The notes under the pieces are model-generated. The model worked only from the letters and a program-made list of their open reading frames with translations, had not been told where the DNA came from and did no database searches. A stretch of 11,240 bases of DNA from JBAXLO01 sp037134755 (GTDB lineage Bacteria; Bacteroidota; Bacteroidia; Bacteroidales; JACABE01): positions 1 to 11,240 of the forward strand of contig JBAXLO010000156.1 of assembly GCA_037134755.1 (NCBI GenBank), written 5' to 3'. Position 1 is the stretch's first letter. Each line of letters starts with the position of its first letter. This document shows, in pieces, positions 1-6,451 of the stretch. The translations under genes were made by a program, and so were the position numbers.

Positions 1-22
1 TTAGACTAGCTAATATTTATGC

Positions 23-715
23 TTAATTTAAGTCCTCAACAATGTTGCTTAATCCAGGATTTCTAACTTTATGTCTTCCAAGTACACCACCATTATTTGC
101 ACTTACAAATTCACTATAAAACTCAGGATGTGCTTCTGCCTGGTTTTCCATTATTTTTTCAATACTAGCCAAATCCTCATCAACAGCTACCAATTCTTTT
201 TCAAGTTCAGTTGTGTCAAAATGTTTATGCCCTCTAGCTCCGGCAGGTCCGTTTAATTCTTCTTCAAATCCATCTACATTAGCTTTAAATGCAGCTATTT
301 GAGGATCAGTTAAACCATAATCAGCCAAAGCTACTTTATTTGTAGTTGCAGCTGCTAAAACAAGTTTCATCAAACTCAAAGTGTTTTCACCTTTACCATC
401 AAAACTGCTTTTAAAAAGGTTCATTTCATCTGCTAACACAGTATCGCCTGTCTCAACAGCTAATTCATACAATAAACCCGCAATATTAACAGCTTGTTTA
501 GTACCATCTTTTTTGTAATTTTTCTTTTTGGTGGTATAACCTTTTGTACTTTTAATTTGGTCGTCCTTATACTTGTCAGCTTCCCCAACATGAGCAGTTA
601 AAGATGTTTGTTTGTTTTTTAATTTCAGAATTGCATCCACAATAATCTGAAATAAGATAAGCACCGCAATAACGCGTTTTCCTCTGGTAAGAGTAGAATT
701 CTGATCCCTATTCAT
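23..715 (-). CDS. Hypothetical protein, 230 residues
   Basis: I do not recognise this protein. Residues 14-31 (RVIAVLILFQIIVDAIL) form a hydrophobic stretch that could be a single membrane helix or an amphipathic helix. Residues 33-75 are Lys-rich and polar. The rest is mostly predicted helix and acidic: an Ala-rich segment near 115-150 (LAAATTNK, LTDPQIAAF) and a Glu/Asp-rich segment near 165-200. No enzyme motif or metal site is visible. The ATG at 715 is the only sensible start. A candidate promoter (TACTTTTG) lies about 120 bp upstream, giving a 5' leader of roughly 110 nt. The gene stands alone at the window edge, beside non-coding repeats and an integrase, so it may be cargo of the element ending near 2834. 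Coding status is likely from length and composition; function is unknown. Confidence 0.65.
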   Translation of the reverse strand: MNRDQNSTLTRGKRVIAVLILFQIIVDAILKLKNKQTSLTAHVGEADKYKDDQIKSTKGYTTKKKNYKKDGTKQAVNIAGLLYELAVETGDTVLADEMNLFKSSFDGKGENTLSLMKLVLAAATTNKVALADYGLTDPQIAAFKANVDGFEEELNGPAGARGHKHFDTTELEKELVAVDEDLASIEKIMENQAEAHPEFYSEFVSANNGGVLGRHKVRNPGLSNIVEDLN

Positions 716-835
716 AGTAAAATATTTTTTTGTTTTAAATGACCTCTAAAACTTTTCATTCTAAGAATATGGTCAAATAAACACCTTCTTAAAATATTTT
801 ACCAGCTAATCCCAATCATAGTTTATAAAACTTTG

Positions 836-864
836 CAAAAGTATAATTAATAAATTTAATAAAC
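836..864 (-). promoter_or_regulatory. Candidate Bacteroidota promoter for the 230-residue gene
   Basis: On the minus strand, TACTTTTG (836-843) matches the -7 consensus TAnnTTTG. GTTTA (860-864) lies 16 bp further upstream in the -33 region. The same GTTTA/GTTTT plus TAnnTTTG arrangement occurs ahead of four other sites in this window (mutY, the two repeat-protein genes and the relic third copy). The predicted transcript would begin near 830 and carry a leader of about 110 nt. Confidence 0.45.
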
Positions 865-946
865 GACTGTTTCAGAAAATAAATCAAAAATAAATATTTT
901 ATCACATTTATTTGTCTTTTTTCCGACCTCAATGAATTTACGCAAC

Positions 947-1082
947 AAAACAAGCTTTTAAAAATGTGTGCGTGCATAAGCTAAGCAATCCACGAGTTCC
1001 TACGAACAAATGTAAGTTAAGAAGGACGATCTATCATAGGAACGGCTTGGATTGCGAGAAAAGTTTTTAAAAGCTTAGTTTT
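947..1082. repeat. Long imperfect inverted repeat in an intergenic region
   Basis: Outer arms: AAAACAAGCTTTTAAAAA (947-964) pairs with 1064-1082, with a single-base bulge. Inner arms: GCAATCCA (985-992) pairs with TGGATTGC (1048-1055), and GTTCCT (996-1001) pairs with AGGAAC (1037-1042). The middle (1002-1036) is unpaired. A transcript could fold into a long interrupted hairpin. I infer a dispersed, non-autonomous repeat (REP/MITE-like) or an old insertion scar; no transposase is present and no target duplication is evident. Confidence 0.5.
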
Positions 1083-1113
1083 GAAGTAAATTATTTGCAG
1101 TCTTGATTTTTTG

Positions 1114-1139
1114 TTTCTTTTTTATCAAGAAAAAAGAAA
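1114..1139. repeat. T-rich/A-rich hairpin, 10-bp perfect stem
   Basis: TTTCTTTTTT (1114-1123) and AAAAAAGAAA (1130-1139) are perfect complements around a 6-nt loop, ATCAAG. From memory, closely similar hairpins are scattered through Bacteroidota intergenic regions; this needs a genome search. It sits directly after the inverted repeat at 947-1082 and may belong to the same dispersed unit. The stem has almost no GC, so it is not a convincing terminator. Confidence 0.4.
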
Positions 1140-1154
1140 GTGAAGAAAAAGTCT

Positions 1155-1190
1155 ACATTTGTCTCAATTGTCACATTTGTCCCACAAGTC
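1155..1190. repeat. Two direct copies of an 18-bp unit
   Basis: ACATTTGTCTCAATTGTC (1155-1172) is followed at once by ACATTTGTCCCACAAGTC (1173-1190), matching at 14 of 18 positions. A weaker third unit (1191-1208) follows. This short run leads straight into the 21-bp array. Confidence 0.4.
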
Positions 1191-1208
1191 CCATTTTCAT
1201 CTTTAAAT

Positions 1209-1600
1209 AAAAAAAATACCATCAACTACCAATCCTAATCCTATCTCAAAAAATAAATTACTACAATTTGTAAAAACTTCATCACTTCCGACAAAAAAAT
1301 ATCCTCTTTTGAGAAAAACTTCATCACTTCCTGTAAAAAAATCTCTTGTTTTGACAAAAACTTTACCACTTTCGACATCAGCAAATCCTATTTTCATTAA
1401 AAAAATACCTCTCTGGAATTATCAAATAGCAATCCACCTAAAAACTTCATCACTTCTGACAAAAAAATATACCACTTTGCAAAAACTTCATCACTTCCTG
1501 TAAAAACTTCTAATCACAATTTAATATATTATTCACTTCCGACAAAAAATTACACCCATATACAAAAACATATTCACTTCTGACAAAAACTTCTAATTAA
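1209..1600. repeat. Degenerate tandem array with 21-bp period (array 1)
   Basis: From 1272 to 1584 the sequence divides into 15 contiguous units of 20-22 bp, mostly 21. Two subtypes largely alternate. Type A is AAAAACTTCATCACTTCC plus three bases (units at 1272, 1314, 1441, 1481; diverged forms at 1356 and 1564). Type B opens with seven A's and has a T/C-rich tail (1293, 1335, 1399, 1461). Weaker units extend the run to about 1209 on the left and 1600 on the right. An A-tract recurs every 21 bp, about two helical turns, so the DNA may be intrinsically curved. Because 21 is a multiple of 3, the array leaves short open frames on both strands; these are by-products, not genes. Confidence 0.8.
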
Positions 1601-1792
1601 TATGTATGATCAAATAGACTGTTTTTTCAAGAAACCCAGCAATTACAGGCGTTTTCAAAAAGGAGGCATAAAAATACTCCATCAAAAAAACTTATAATAT
1701 GGAATTATACAAATTAACTAAAGAAAGATATAGATAGTAGGCTCCTTCAGGGATGGAATCCTTACGTTAGTGAACGTCCTGAGTTAATTACT

Positions 1793-2755
1793 TTGTTAAA
1801 GGCTTTGGAACTATATATGACGGTTAAGAAGAACCTAGTCGGTCATAGAATGAGTTGTAACTATAAATGTGATATTAAGAAACTAACTGACTGGTTGTCT
1901 ACAAAAAATCTGCAAAATATTCCAGTTAATCAGTTTTCTACTTATCATGCTCGTAATTTTATGGATGACATCTCTACAGCTAAAAAATATAAAAACGTTA
2001 CTTATAATAATCTTACAAGAGCTTACAAAACAATCTTTAATTTTTTTATTGAACGCGAATTGGTTTTAATTAATCCTTTCGGCAAAATAACAAAATTAAG
2101 GGAAGAGGATGCTAAAATAGTTGCATTCTCTGAAAAAGACTGGGGTGTTATGTATAAAAACTTACCTACTCATAATCCTACTTTATGGCTTATTGCTAAC
2201 TTTATTTATTATACTGCAATTCGTCCGTCAGAAATAATGAGATTGAAATTTGAAGATATAGACCTAGTAAGACAGAAAATAATTTGCCAAGGGAATAAAT
2301 CTAAAAATCACAAATCACAAATTGTAGAAATTCCGGACGATTTTCAGAAGTTACTTGAAAAGACTAATTGGGATTATCCAAAAGAATGGTATATTTTTTC
2401 TTTCGGCCTAAGACCTGGAGAAAATGAAACTGGTCCGAATCTTATTTTTAAACAGTGGAAAAAATTCGCTATACAATATAATATAAAGGAACGCACAATT
2501 TATAATTTAAAACATAATGCTGCCGGCAGGTTAATTGATGGTGGTTTTAATGCTAGAGATATTCAAATGCATTTCCGACATTCTAACCTAAATCAAACGG
2601 AAACTTATATGAAGAAATTCTCCAGTACGAGCTCCGAAAGATTAAAACACAATTTCCCAGAGTTTAATGAGGGCAAGAAAAGCCTGGAAATTGAGCCAAA
2701 AGTTGAGACAAAAGGGGCTAAAAAGGCTATAAATCCACTAAAAAAGGGTGCTTAA
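1793..2755 (+). CDS. Tyrosine recombinase / integrase, probably with a damaged 5' end
   Basis: This is a phage-integrase-family site-specific recombinase. Counting from the TTG at 1793 it has 320 residues. A SAM-like core-binding region covers about 1-100 and the catalytic domain about 108-280. Visible catalytic positions are Arg144 (TAIRPSEIM), a Lys among 169-174 (GNKSKNHK), the box II HxxR replaced by YxxK (Tyr237...Lys240), His263 (FRHSN) and nucleophile Tyr272 (QTETYMKKF). The YxxK variant occurs in other Bacteroidota integrases I recall. The reading frame stays open upstream to 1718 and encodes GWNPYVSERPEL, an integrase-like N-terminal segment, but has no ATG. An ATG at 1699 in another frame encodes MELYKLTKERYR and stops at 1735, where the protein would join if one base were gained or lost. 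I infer a frameshifted N-terminus, so activity is doubtful. A tRNA 3' fragment follows the stop, as expected for an integrase at its attachment site. Confidence 0.8.
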   Translation: MLKALELYMTVKKNLVGHRMSCNYKCDIKKLTDWLSTKNLQNIPVNQFSTYHARNFMDDISTAKKYKNVTYNNLTRAYKTIFNFFIERELVLINPFGKITKLREEDAKIVAFSEKDWGVMYKNLPTHNPTLWLIANFIYYTAIRPSEIMRLKFEDIDLVRQKIICQGNKSKNHKSQIVEIPDDFQKLLEKTNWDYPKEWYIFSFGLRPGENETGPNLIFKQWKKFAIQYNIKERTIYNLKHNAAGRLIDGGFNARDIQMHFRHSNLNQTETYMKKFSSTSSERLKHNFPEFNEGKKSLEIEPKVETKGAKKAINPLKKGA

Positions 2756-2799
2756 ATGTTTGATATTCAACTGTGGTTTAGGCGTATTCATTCTGGCAG

Positions 2800-2834
2800 T
2801 CTGAAGGTCATGGGTTCGACTCCCATACGCTCCA
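2800..2834 (+). other. tRNA 3'-end fragment, probable attachment-site remnant
   Basis: The sequence reads as the 3' part of a tRNA: anticodon-stem 3' strand TCTGA (2800-2804), variable loop AGGTC (2805-2809), a perfect 5-bp T arm ATGGG-TTCGACT-CCCAT (2810-2826), acceptor 3' strand ACGCTCC (2827-2833) and discriminator A (2834). The partner 5' strand GGAGCGT is absent in the preceding 100 bp, and no D arm or full anticodon stem can be drawn. It is therefore a fragment, as left at the far end of an element integrated into a tRNA 3' end. Its orientation places the element to the left, with the integrase at its right edge. The amino-acid identity cannot be read. Confidence 0.7.
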
Positions 2835-2864
2835 CTTAAAAGGGCTCAAAAAACACAATTCTAT

Positions 2865-2894
2865 GCCGGTTTAAATCTTTAAACCGGCTTTTTT
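2865..2894 (+). terminator. Rho-independent terminator overlapping the end of mutY
   Basis: GCCGGTTTAAA (2865-2875) and TTTAAACCGGC (2878-2888) form a perfect 11-bp inverted repeat with a TC loop, followed by six T's (2889-2894). It is oriented for plus-strand transcripts: originally the tRNA, now also the integrase. The left arm and loop include the mutY stop codon, so it also lies inside the mutY 3' end, but on the minus strand no immediate T-run follows. Confidence 0.75.
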
Positions 2895-3959
2895 ATTACT
2901 AACTTCTATATAATTTTCAATTAATTTTGGTATAGGATAGTTCGAAAGATCTTCGGCATTAATTTTATAATAATTTTCTAATACTTTCAACTCTTTGATC
3001 GAATCAATTTGCAGTTCAATAAAATACGCATATATAGTTTGATGAGATAACTTATGTTTGTGTTGACTGGAAATTGATTTTATAGTAAAATTATCAGTAT
3101 TCAGAAAGTTTACAATAGCTTTTAAAATAGAATTGTCTGTAAAAGATAATTCGTCTCCCGTTTCAATCAAAAGGAAATCATAAAGATTTTTCCAGATATC
3201 TTGATGGATACGCTTATTAATATAAATGTAATTCTCATTTCTTTCTCTAGTAGTGATTACCAAATAATAAAAAAATCTATTTCTCTGTTTAATAATTTTA
3301 GACTTTACTGGAAACTGGGCAATACTTTTCATTTTATAAGCATAGCATTCACTTATAAACACACAATCTTCACAAAGTGGATTTTGAGGTTTGCAAACCA
3401 AAGCACCAAGTTCCATAAGAGCTTGATTAAATGTACCTGGATTCTTTTTATCAATAAGATTAAAAAGGACTGCATTTATTTCTTTTTTTCCTAAAGTAGA
3501 ATCAACTGGTGTTTGGATTCCAAATATTCGTGAAATCACTCTTAATACATTGCCATCTATCACAGGATAAGGCAAATTAAAGGCAATAGAGGCAATTGCA
3601 GCAGCTGAATATAGACCTACTCCTTTTAGCTTAAGAATGTCTTCATATTTATCAGGAAATCTCCCATTATAATTATTTATTATCTGTTTTGAGGCAAAAT
3701 GTAGGTTTCTTGCTCTCGAATAATACCCTAATCCTTGCCATAATTTCAAAATTTCCTCTTCATTTGCCTCTGCTAAAGATTTTATTTCAGGAAATCGGCA
3801 AATAAAATTATTATAGTATTCCAGGCCTTGTTCCACTCTGGTTTGCTGAAGCAAAACTTCCGACAACCATATAAAATATGGATTATCAGTACTTCTCCAA
3901 GGCAAAATCCTTTTATTTTCGTAGTACCAATCAACTAACTTTCTACTAAAATTTAACAT
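2871..3959 (-). CDS. mutY: A/G-specific adenine glycosylase MutY
   Basis: MutY removes adenine mispaired with 8-oxoguanine or guanine in base excision repair. All family landmarks are present in the 362 residues: catalytic Glu34 (WLSEVLLQQT), the helix-hairpin-helix LKGVGLYSAAAI (about 111-122), catalytic Asp135 (YPVIDGNVLR), and the four-cysteine Fe-S loop C189-x6-C196-x2-C199-x5-C205. The C-terminal part (about 228-355) is the Nudix-like 8-oxoguanine-recognition domain. Length is close to the family norm of about 350. The ATG at 3959 is preceded by a good -7/-33 promoter, leaving a leader of only a few nucleotides. The gene is divergent from the HU gene and shares a 133-bp control region with it. 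Its last codons lie within a terminator for the opposite strand. Identification is firm. Confidence 0.96.
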   Translation of the reverse strand: MLNFSRKLVDWYYENKRILPWRSTDNPYFIWLSEVLLQQTRVEQGLEYYNNFICRFPEIKSLAEANEEEILKLWQGLGYYSRARNLHFASKQIINNYNGRFPDKYEDILKLKGVGLYSAAAIASIAFNLPYPVIDGNVLRVISRIFGIQTPVDSTLGKKEINAVLFNLIDKKNPGTFNQALMELGALVCKPQNPLCEDCVFISECYAYKMKSIAQFPVKSKIIKQRNRFFYYLVITTRERNENYIYINKRIHQDIWKNLYDFLLIETGDELSFTDNSILKAIVNFLNTDNFTIKSISSQHKHKLSHQTIYAYFIELQIDSIKELKVLENYYKINAEDLSNYPIPKLIENYIEVSNKKAGLKI

Positions 3960-3969
3960 TTTTTTTAAA

Positions 3970-3999
3970 CAAATTTAGATTGAATGCATTATAAACAAA
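3970..3999 (-). promoter_or_regulatory. mutY promoter
   Basis: On the minus strand, TAAATTTG (3970-3977) is a perfect match to TAnnTTTG. A TTTG (3996-3999), overlapping a GTTTA (3992-3996), lies 18 bp upstream as the -33 element. The -7 element ends 10 nt before the mutY ATG, implying a very short leader. Confidence 0.6.
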
Positions 4000-4038
4000 A
4001 AAAAACAAAAAAATGTGCATCATATTGAAAAATAATAT

Positions 4039-4046
4039 TAATTTTG
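4039..4046 (+). promoter_or_regulatory. Promoter (-7 element) for the HU operon
   Basis: TAATTTTG matches TAnnTTTG and is followed by CAGA. The expected start is near 4052, giving a leader of about 40 nt before the ATG at 4093. The -33 region is weak (no clear TTTG at the usual distance). Confidence 0.5.
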
Positions 4047-4092
4047 CAGAATTAAAAAAATGATTTACTTAACAAATTAAAATTTATTTAAT

Positions 4093-4377
4093 ATGACAAA
4101 AGCAGAAATCGTAGCAGAAATTGCTCACAAAACAGGGATTGAAAAAGTTTCTATCATGGCAGCTGTTGAAGCATTCATGGAAACAATTAAAGGCAACTTA
4201 TGTAAAGGTGAAAACGTTTACTTAAGAGGATTTGGTAGTTTCATCGTAAAAAGAAGAGCTGAAAAAACAGGTAGAAACATTTCTAAAAACACAACTATTA
4301 TCATACCTGCTCACAACATTCCTTCTTTTAAACCAGCTAAAACTTTTGTTATCGAAGTAAAAACAAAAGTTAAATAA
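4093..4377 (+). CDS. HU/IHF-family DNA-binding protein
   Basis: A 94-residue DNABII protein that binds and bends DNA as a dimer in the nucleoid. The N-terminal helical dimerisation part (about 1-40) opens with MTKAEIVAEIAHKTGI. It is followed by the signature RGFGSFIVKRRAEKTGRNI and the beta-arm with the intercalating-type Pro in HNIPSFKPAKTF near the C-terminus. Length is normal for the family. A standard TAATTTTG promoter lies upstream, and the 29-residue basic protein gene begins 16 nt after its stop, so the two are probably co-transcribed up to the terminator at 4508. Whether it acts as HU or as one IHF subunit cannot be told from sequence. Confidence 0.95.
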   Translation: MTKAEIVAEIAHKTGIEKVSIMAAVEAFMETIKGNLCKGENVYLRGFGSFIVKRRAEKTGRNISKNTTIIIPAHNIPSFKPAKTFVIEVKTKVK

Positions 4378-4393
4378 TTAACAAATTCTAATT

Positions 4394-4483
4394 ATGCCAA
4401 GCGGAAAAAAAAGGAAGAGACATAAGATGTCAACTCATAAGCGAAAAAAACGCTTGAGAAAAAACAGACATAAAAAGAAATAA
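4394..4483 (+). CDS. 29-residue basic AURKAIP1/COX24-domain protein, probable ribosome-associated peptide
   Basis: The peptide begins MPSGKKRKRHKMSTHKRKK and ends RLRKNRHKKK; 19 of 29 residues are Lys, Arg or His. This matches the very small AURKAIP1/COX24-type proteins conserved in Bacteroidota, which resemble the C-terminal part of the mitochondrial small-subunit protein mS38; a ribosomal role is inferred from that kinship. It starts 16 nt after the HU stop and is followed 24 bp later by a strong terminator, so it is the second gene of a two-gene operon. Such short genes are easily missed, but the conserved composition, clean start and stop, and context make it convincing. Confidence 0.85.
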   Translation: MPSGKKRKRHKMSTHKRKKRLRKNRHKKK

Positions 4484-4507
4484 CATTCTTTTAATTATGT
4501 TTTAAAT

Positions 4508-4551
4508 TAATTACACAATGGTGAAAACTCATCATTGTGTAATTAGTTTTT
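4508..4551 (+). terminator. Rho-independent terminator of the HU operon
   Basis: TAATTACACAATG (4508-4520) and CATTGTGTAATTA (4533-4545) form a perfect 13-bp stem with a 12-nt loop, followed by G and five T's (4547-4551). It lies 24 nt after the 29-residue gene, separating that operon from the RNase G gene. The stem is AT-rich but long and perfect, and it also has upstream A's, so it may work in both directions. Confidence 0.75.
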
Positions 4552-4707
4552 AGTAGTAAGTAGTTTTTTATCTCTAATATTCATATAGATAGAAAGTCAT
4601 TTACTAAAAATATTGCATCTTTATTTTATTTAGTATGCTTTGTTTTCTCAAAAAATATGTTTAAAGAAATAATAATATACTTACCAAATAACTAAATATA
4701 ACTATAC

Positions 4708-6255
4708 GTGAGTAAGGAACTGATAATAGATTCGAGGGCCGCAGAAGTAGAAATTGCACTACTCGAAGAAAAGCAATTAGTTGAATTACATAAAGAGAAA
4801 AACAATAACAGCCATCAGGTTGGGGACATATATTTGGGCAAAATTAAAAAAATTATGCCCGGTTTAAATGCTGCTTTCGTTGATGTAGGTTATGAAAAAG
4901 ATGCATTTTTACATTATTTCGATTTAGGTCCTCAATTAAATTCCCTAATAAAATTTATAAAACAAGGTCTGGCTGGGGATCCTCAGCTTTCTATGGATAA
5001 TTTTGAACTTGAACCTGATATTGAAAAATCAGGTAAGATATCAAATATATTCAAAAGCAATCAGAACATCTTAATTCAGATTGCAAAAGAGCCAATCTCT
5101 ACAAAAGGTCCTCGTGTGTCTTCCGAAATATCATTTGCAGGTAGATATATTGTATTAGTGCCTTTTTCAAACAGAGTTTCTGTTTCTCAAAAAATTAAAA
5201 ACGGTGACGAACGTAATCGTTTAAAAAGACTTATCCAAAGTATTCGTCCTCGAAACTTTGGTGTGATTATCAGAACTGTTGCCGAAAACAAAAATGTTGC
5301 GGAATTAGATGCAGATTTAAGAAATTTAGTTGCTAAGTGGAATACCATTCAACAGAAACTTATTACTGCTAAGGCTCCTGAAAAACTAATTAGCGAGTTA
5401 GATAGAACTTCTACTATCTTAAGAGATATTCTTAGCAAAGATTTCAACAGTATTACGGTTAATGATACCCAATTAGCCGATGAGATAAAGACCTATATCA
5501 GTACGATATATCCTGATAAAGTTGACATCGTTAAACTTCATAAAAGCAATGTTCCTATCTTTGAACATGCAGGTATCGAAAAACAAATTAAGAGTTCATT
5601 TGGCAAGATAGTAAGTATTAAAAGCGGTGTATATCTTATTATTGAACATACTGAAGCAATGCACGTTATTGATGTAAATAGCGGGCATCGTCTAAATACC
5701 GAAAAAAGTCAGGAAGCCAACGCTCTTGAAGTAAATCTTGAAGCTGCTTCAGAAATTGCTCGTCAACTAAGGCTCAGAGATATGGGTGGGATTATTGTAA
5801 TTGATTTTATTGATATGCACGAAGCTATTAATAGAAGAAAATTATTTCAACGCCTACAAGAAGAGATGGCTAAAGATCTGGCTAAACACACTATTTTACC
5901 TCCAAGTAAATTCGGATTAGTACAAATTACCCGCCAACGAGTTCGTCCGGAACTTAATTATGAAGTACTCGAAAAATGTCCTGCATGCGACGGTTCAGGC
6001 AAAATAAAACCAAGCATTTTGTTTCTTGATGAGATCGAAAACAACATCAGATACCTTATCCACGAGCAAAATGAAAACAATTTATTGTTATCCACAAACC
6101 CATACATATATGCCTATCTAACTAAAGGCATATATTCCATACAATTAAAGTGGTTTTTTAAATATAAAAAATGGATTAATATTAAATCCGCTACCACATA
6201 TCATTTCTTAGAATATCATTTCTTTAATAAAAATAACGAAGAAATTAAAATCTAA
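4708..6255 (+). CDS. rng: Ribonuclease G (RNase E/G family)
   Basis: An endoribonuclease that cuts AU-rich single-stranded RNA, acting in rRNA 5'-end maturation and mRNA decay. The 515-residue protein has an S1 RNA-binding domain from about residue 37 (VGDIYLGKIKKIMPGLNAAF), apparently with an insertion near 75-112. The catalytic domain carries the two Mg-binding aspartates, Asp322 (HVIDVNSG) and Asp366 (IIVIDFIDM), and the Zn-link motif CPACDGSG with Cys424 and Cys427. Length is close to E. coli RNase G (489) and far short of RNase E, so no degradosome scaffold tail is present. The start is a GTG at 4708; the N-terminal SKELIIDSR fits the family start. The terminator at 4551 implies its own promoter in 4552-4707, where I see only an imperfect TA-TGC-TTTG near 4634. 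It follows the HU operon on the same strand. Confidence 0.95.
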   Translation: MSKELIIDSRAAEVEIALLEEKQLVELHKEKNNNSHQVGDIYLGKIKKIMPGLNAAFVDVGYEKDAFLHYFDLGPQLNSLIKFIKQGLAGDPQLSMDNFELEPDIEKSGKISNIFKSNQNILIQIAKEPISTKGPRVSSEISFAGRYIVLVPFSNRVSVSQKIKNGDERNRLKRLIQSIRPRNFGVIIRTVAENKNVAELDADLRNLVAKWNTIQQKLITAKAPEKLISELDRTSTILRDILSKDFNSITVNDTQLADEIKTYISTIYPDKVDIVKLHKSNVPIFEHAGIEKQIKSSFGKIVSIKSGVYLIIEHTEAMHVIDVNSGHRLNTEKSQEANALEVNLEAASEIARQLRLRDMGGIIVIDFIDMHEAINRRKLFQRLQEEMAKDLAKHTILPPSKFGLVQITRQRVRPELNYEVLEKCPACDGSGKIKPSILFLDEIENNIRYLIHEQNENNLLLSTNPYIYAYLTKGIYSIQLKWFFKYKKWINIKSATTYHFLEYHFFNKNNEEIKI

Positions 6256-6364
6256 CAAAATTTTCATTATTTAAAAAGTTAAATCTTTATTTTAACTTAA
6301 AGTATTATAAGTGTTTCAAATGCATTTAATACTTCTTGTAAAAATATTAAAAGTAATTGTACTT

Positions 6365-6403
6365 TTAGTCGTTTCCTAATTTAATTATTTGTTGCTTTCC
6401 CAT
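6365..6403 (-). pseudogene. Relic 5' end of a third repeat-protein copy
   Basis: The minus strand reads MGKQQIIKLGND then stop, 12 codons. The start resembles the beginnings of the two intact paralogues (MEKHEQLKEIL and MVDQQLIKEIL). It is preceded by the same promoter at the same distance: TACCTTTG, 4 nt, ATG. The upstream sequence up to the neighbouring gene's end (6404-6480) parallels 8126-8206, which lies between the two intact genes. I infer that the locus once held at least three tandem copies and that this one was lost by deletion or decay. Confidence 0.6.
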
Positions 6404-6407
6404 AATG

Positions 6408-6435
6408 CAAAGGTACTATTAATTACTACATAAAC
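6408..6435 (-). promoter_or_regulatory. Orphan promoter of the relic third copy
   Basis: Minus-strand TACCTTTG (6408-6415) with GTTTA (6431-6435) 15 bp upstream. Elements and spacing match the promoters of the two intact paralogues. Any transcript now carries only a 12-codon reading frame before running antisense towards the RNase G gene. Confidence 0.45.
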
Positions 6436-6451
6436 TGATATTAATATTAAT

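Noticed and set aside
71..256. 61-residue plus-strand frame
   Set aside because: It is antisense to the longer 230-residue gene, which has better start and promoter context.
1203..1503. Overlapping short open frames on both strands (1203-1397 minus, 1309-1503 plus)
   Set aside because: They fall inside the 21-bp array. A period divisible by three keeps frames open by chance, and the translations are simple repeats of the unit with no start context.
2757..2834. Complete tRNA gene
   Set aside because: The T arm and acceptor 3' strand are good, but the acceptor 5' strand GGAGCGT, the D arm and a paired anticodon stem are absent.
3201..3494. 97-residue plus-strand frame
   Set aside because: It is antisense to the MutY Fe-S cluster and C-terminal domain and shows no family resemblance.
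6276..6298. Terminator after the RNase G gene (AAGTTAAA/TTTAACTT)
   Set aside because: The stem is only 8 bp with one GC pair and no T-run follows, so it could be chance in AT-rich DNA.
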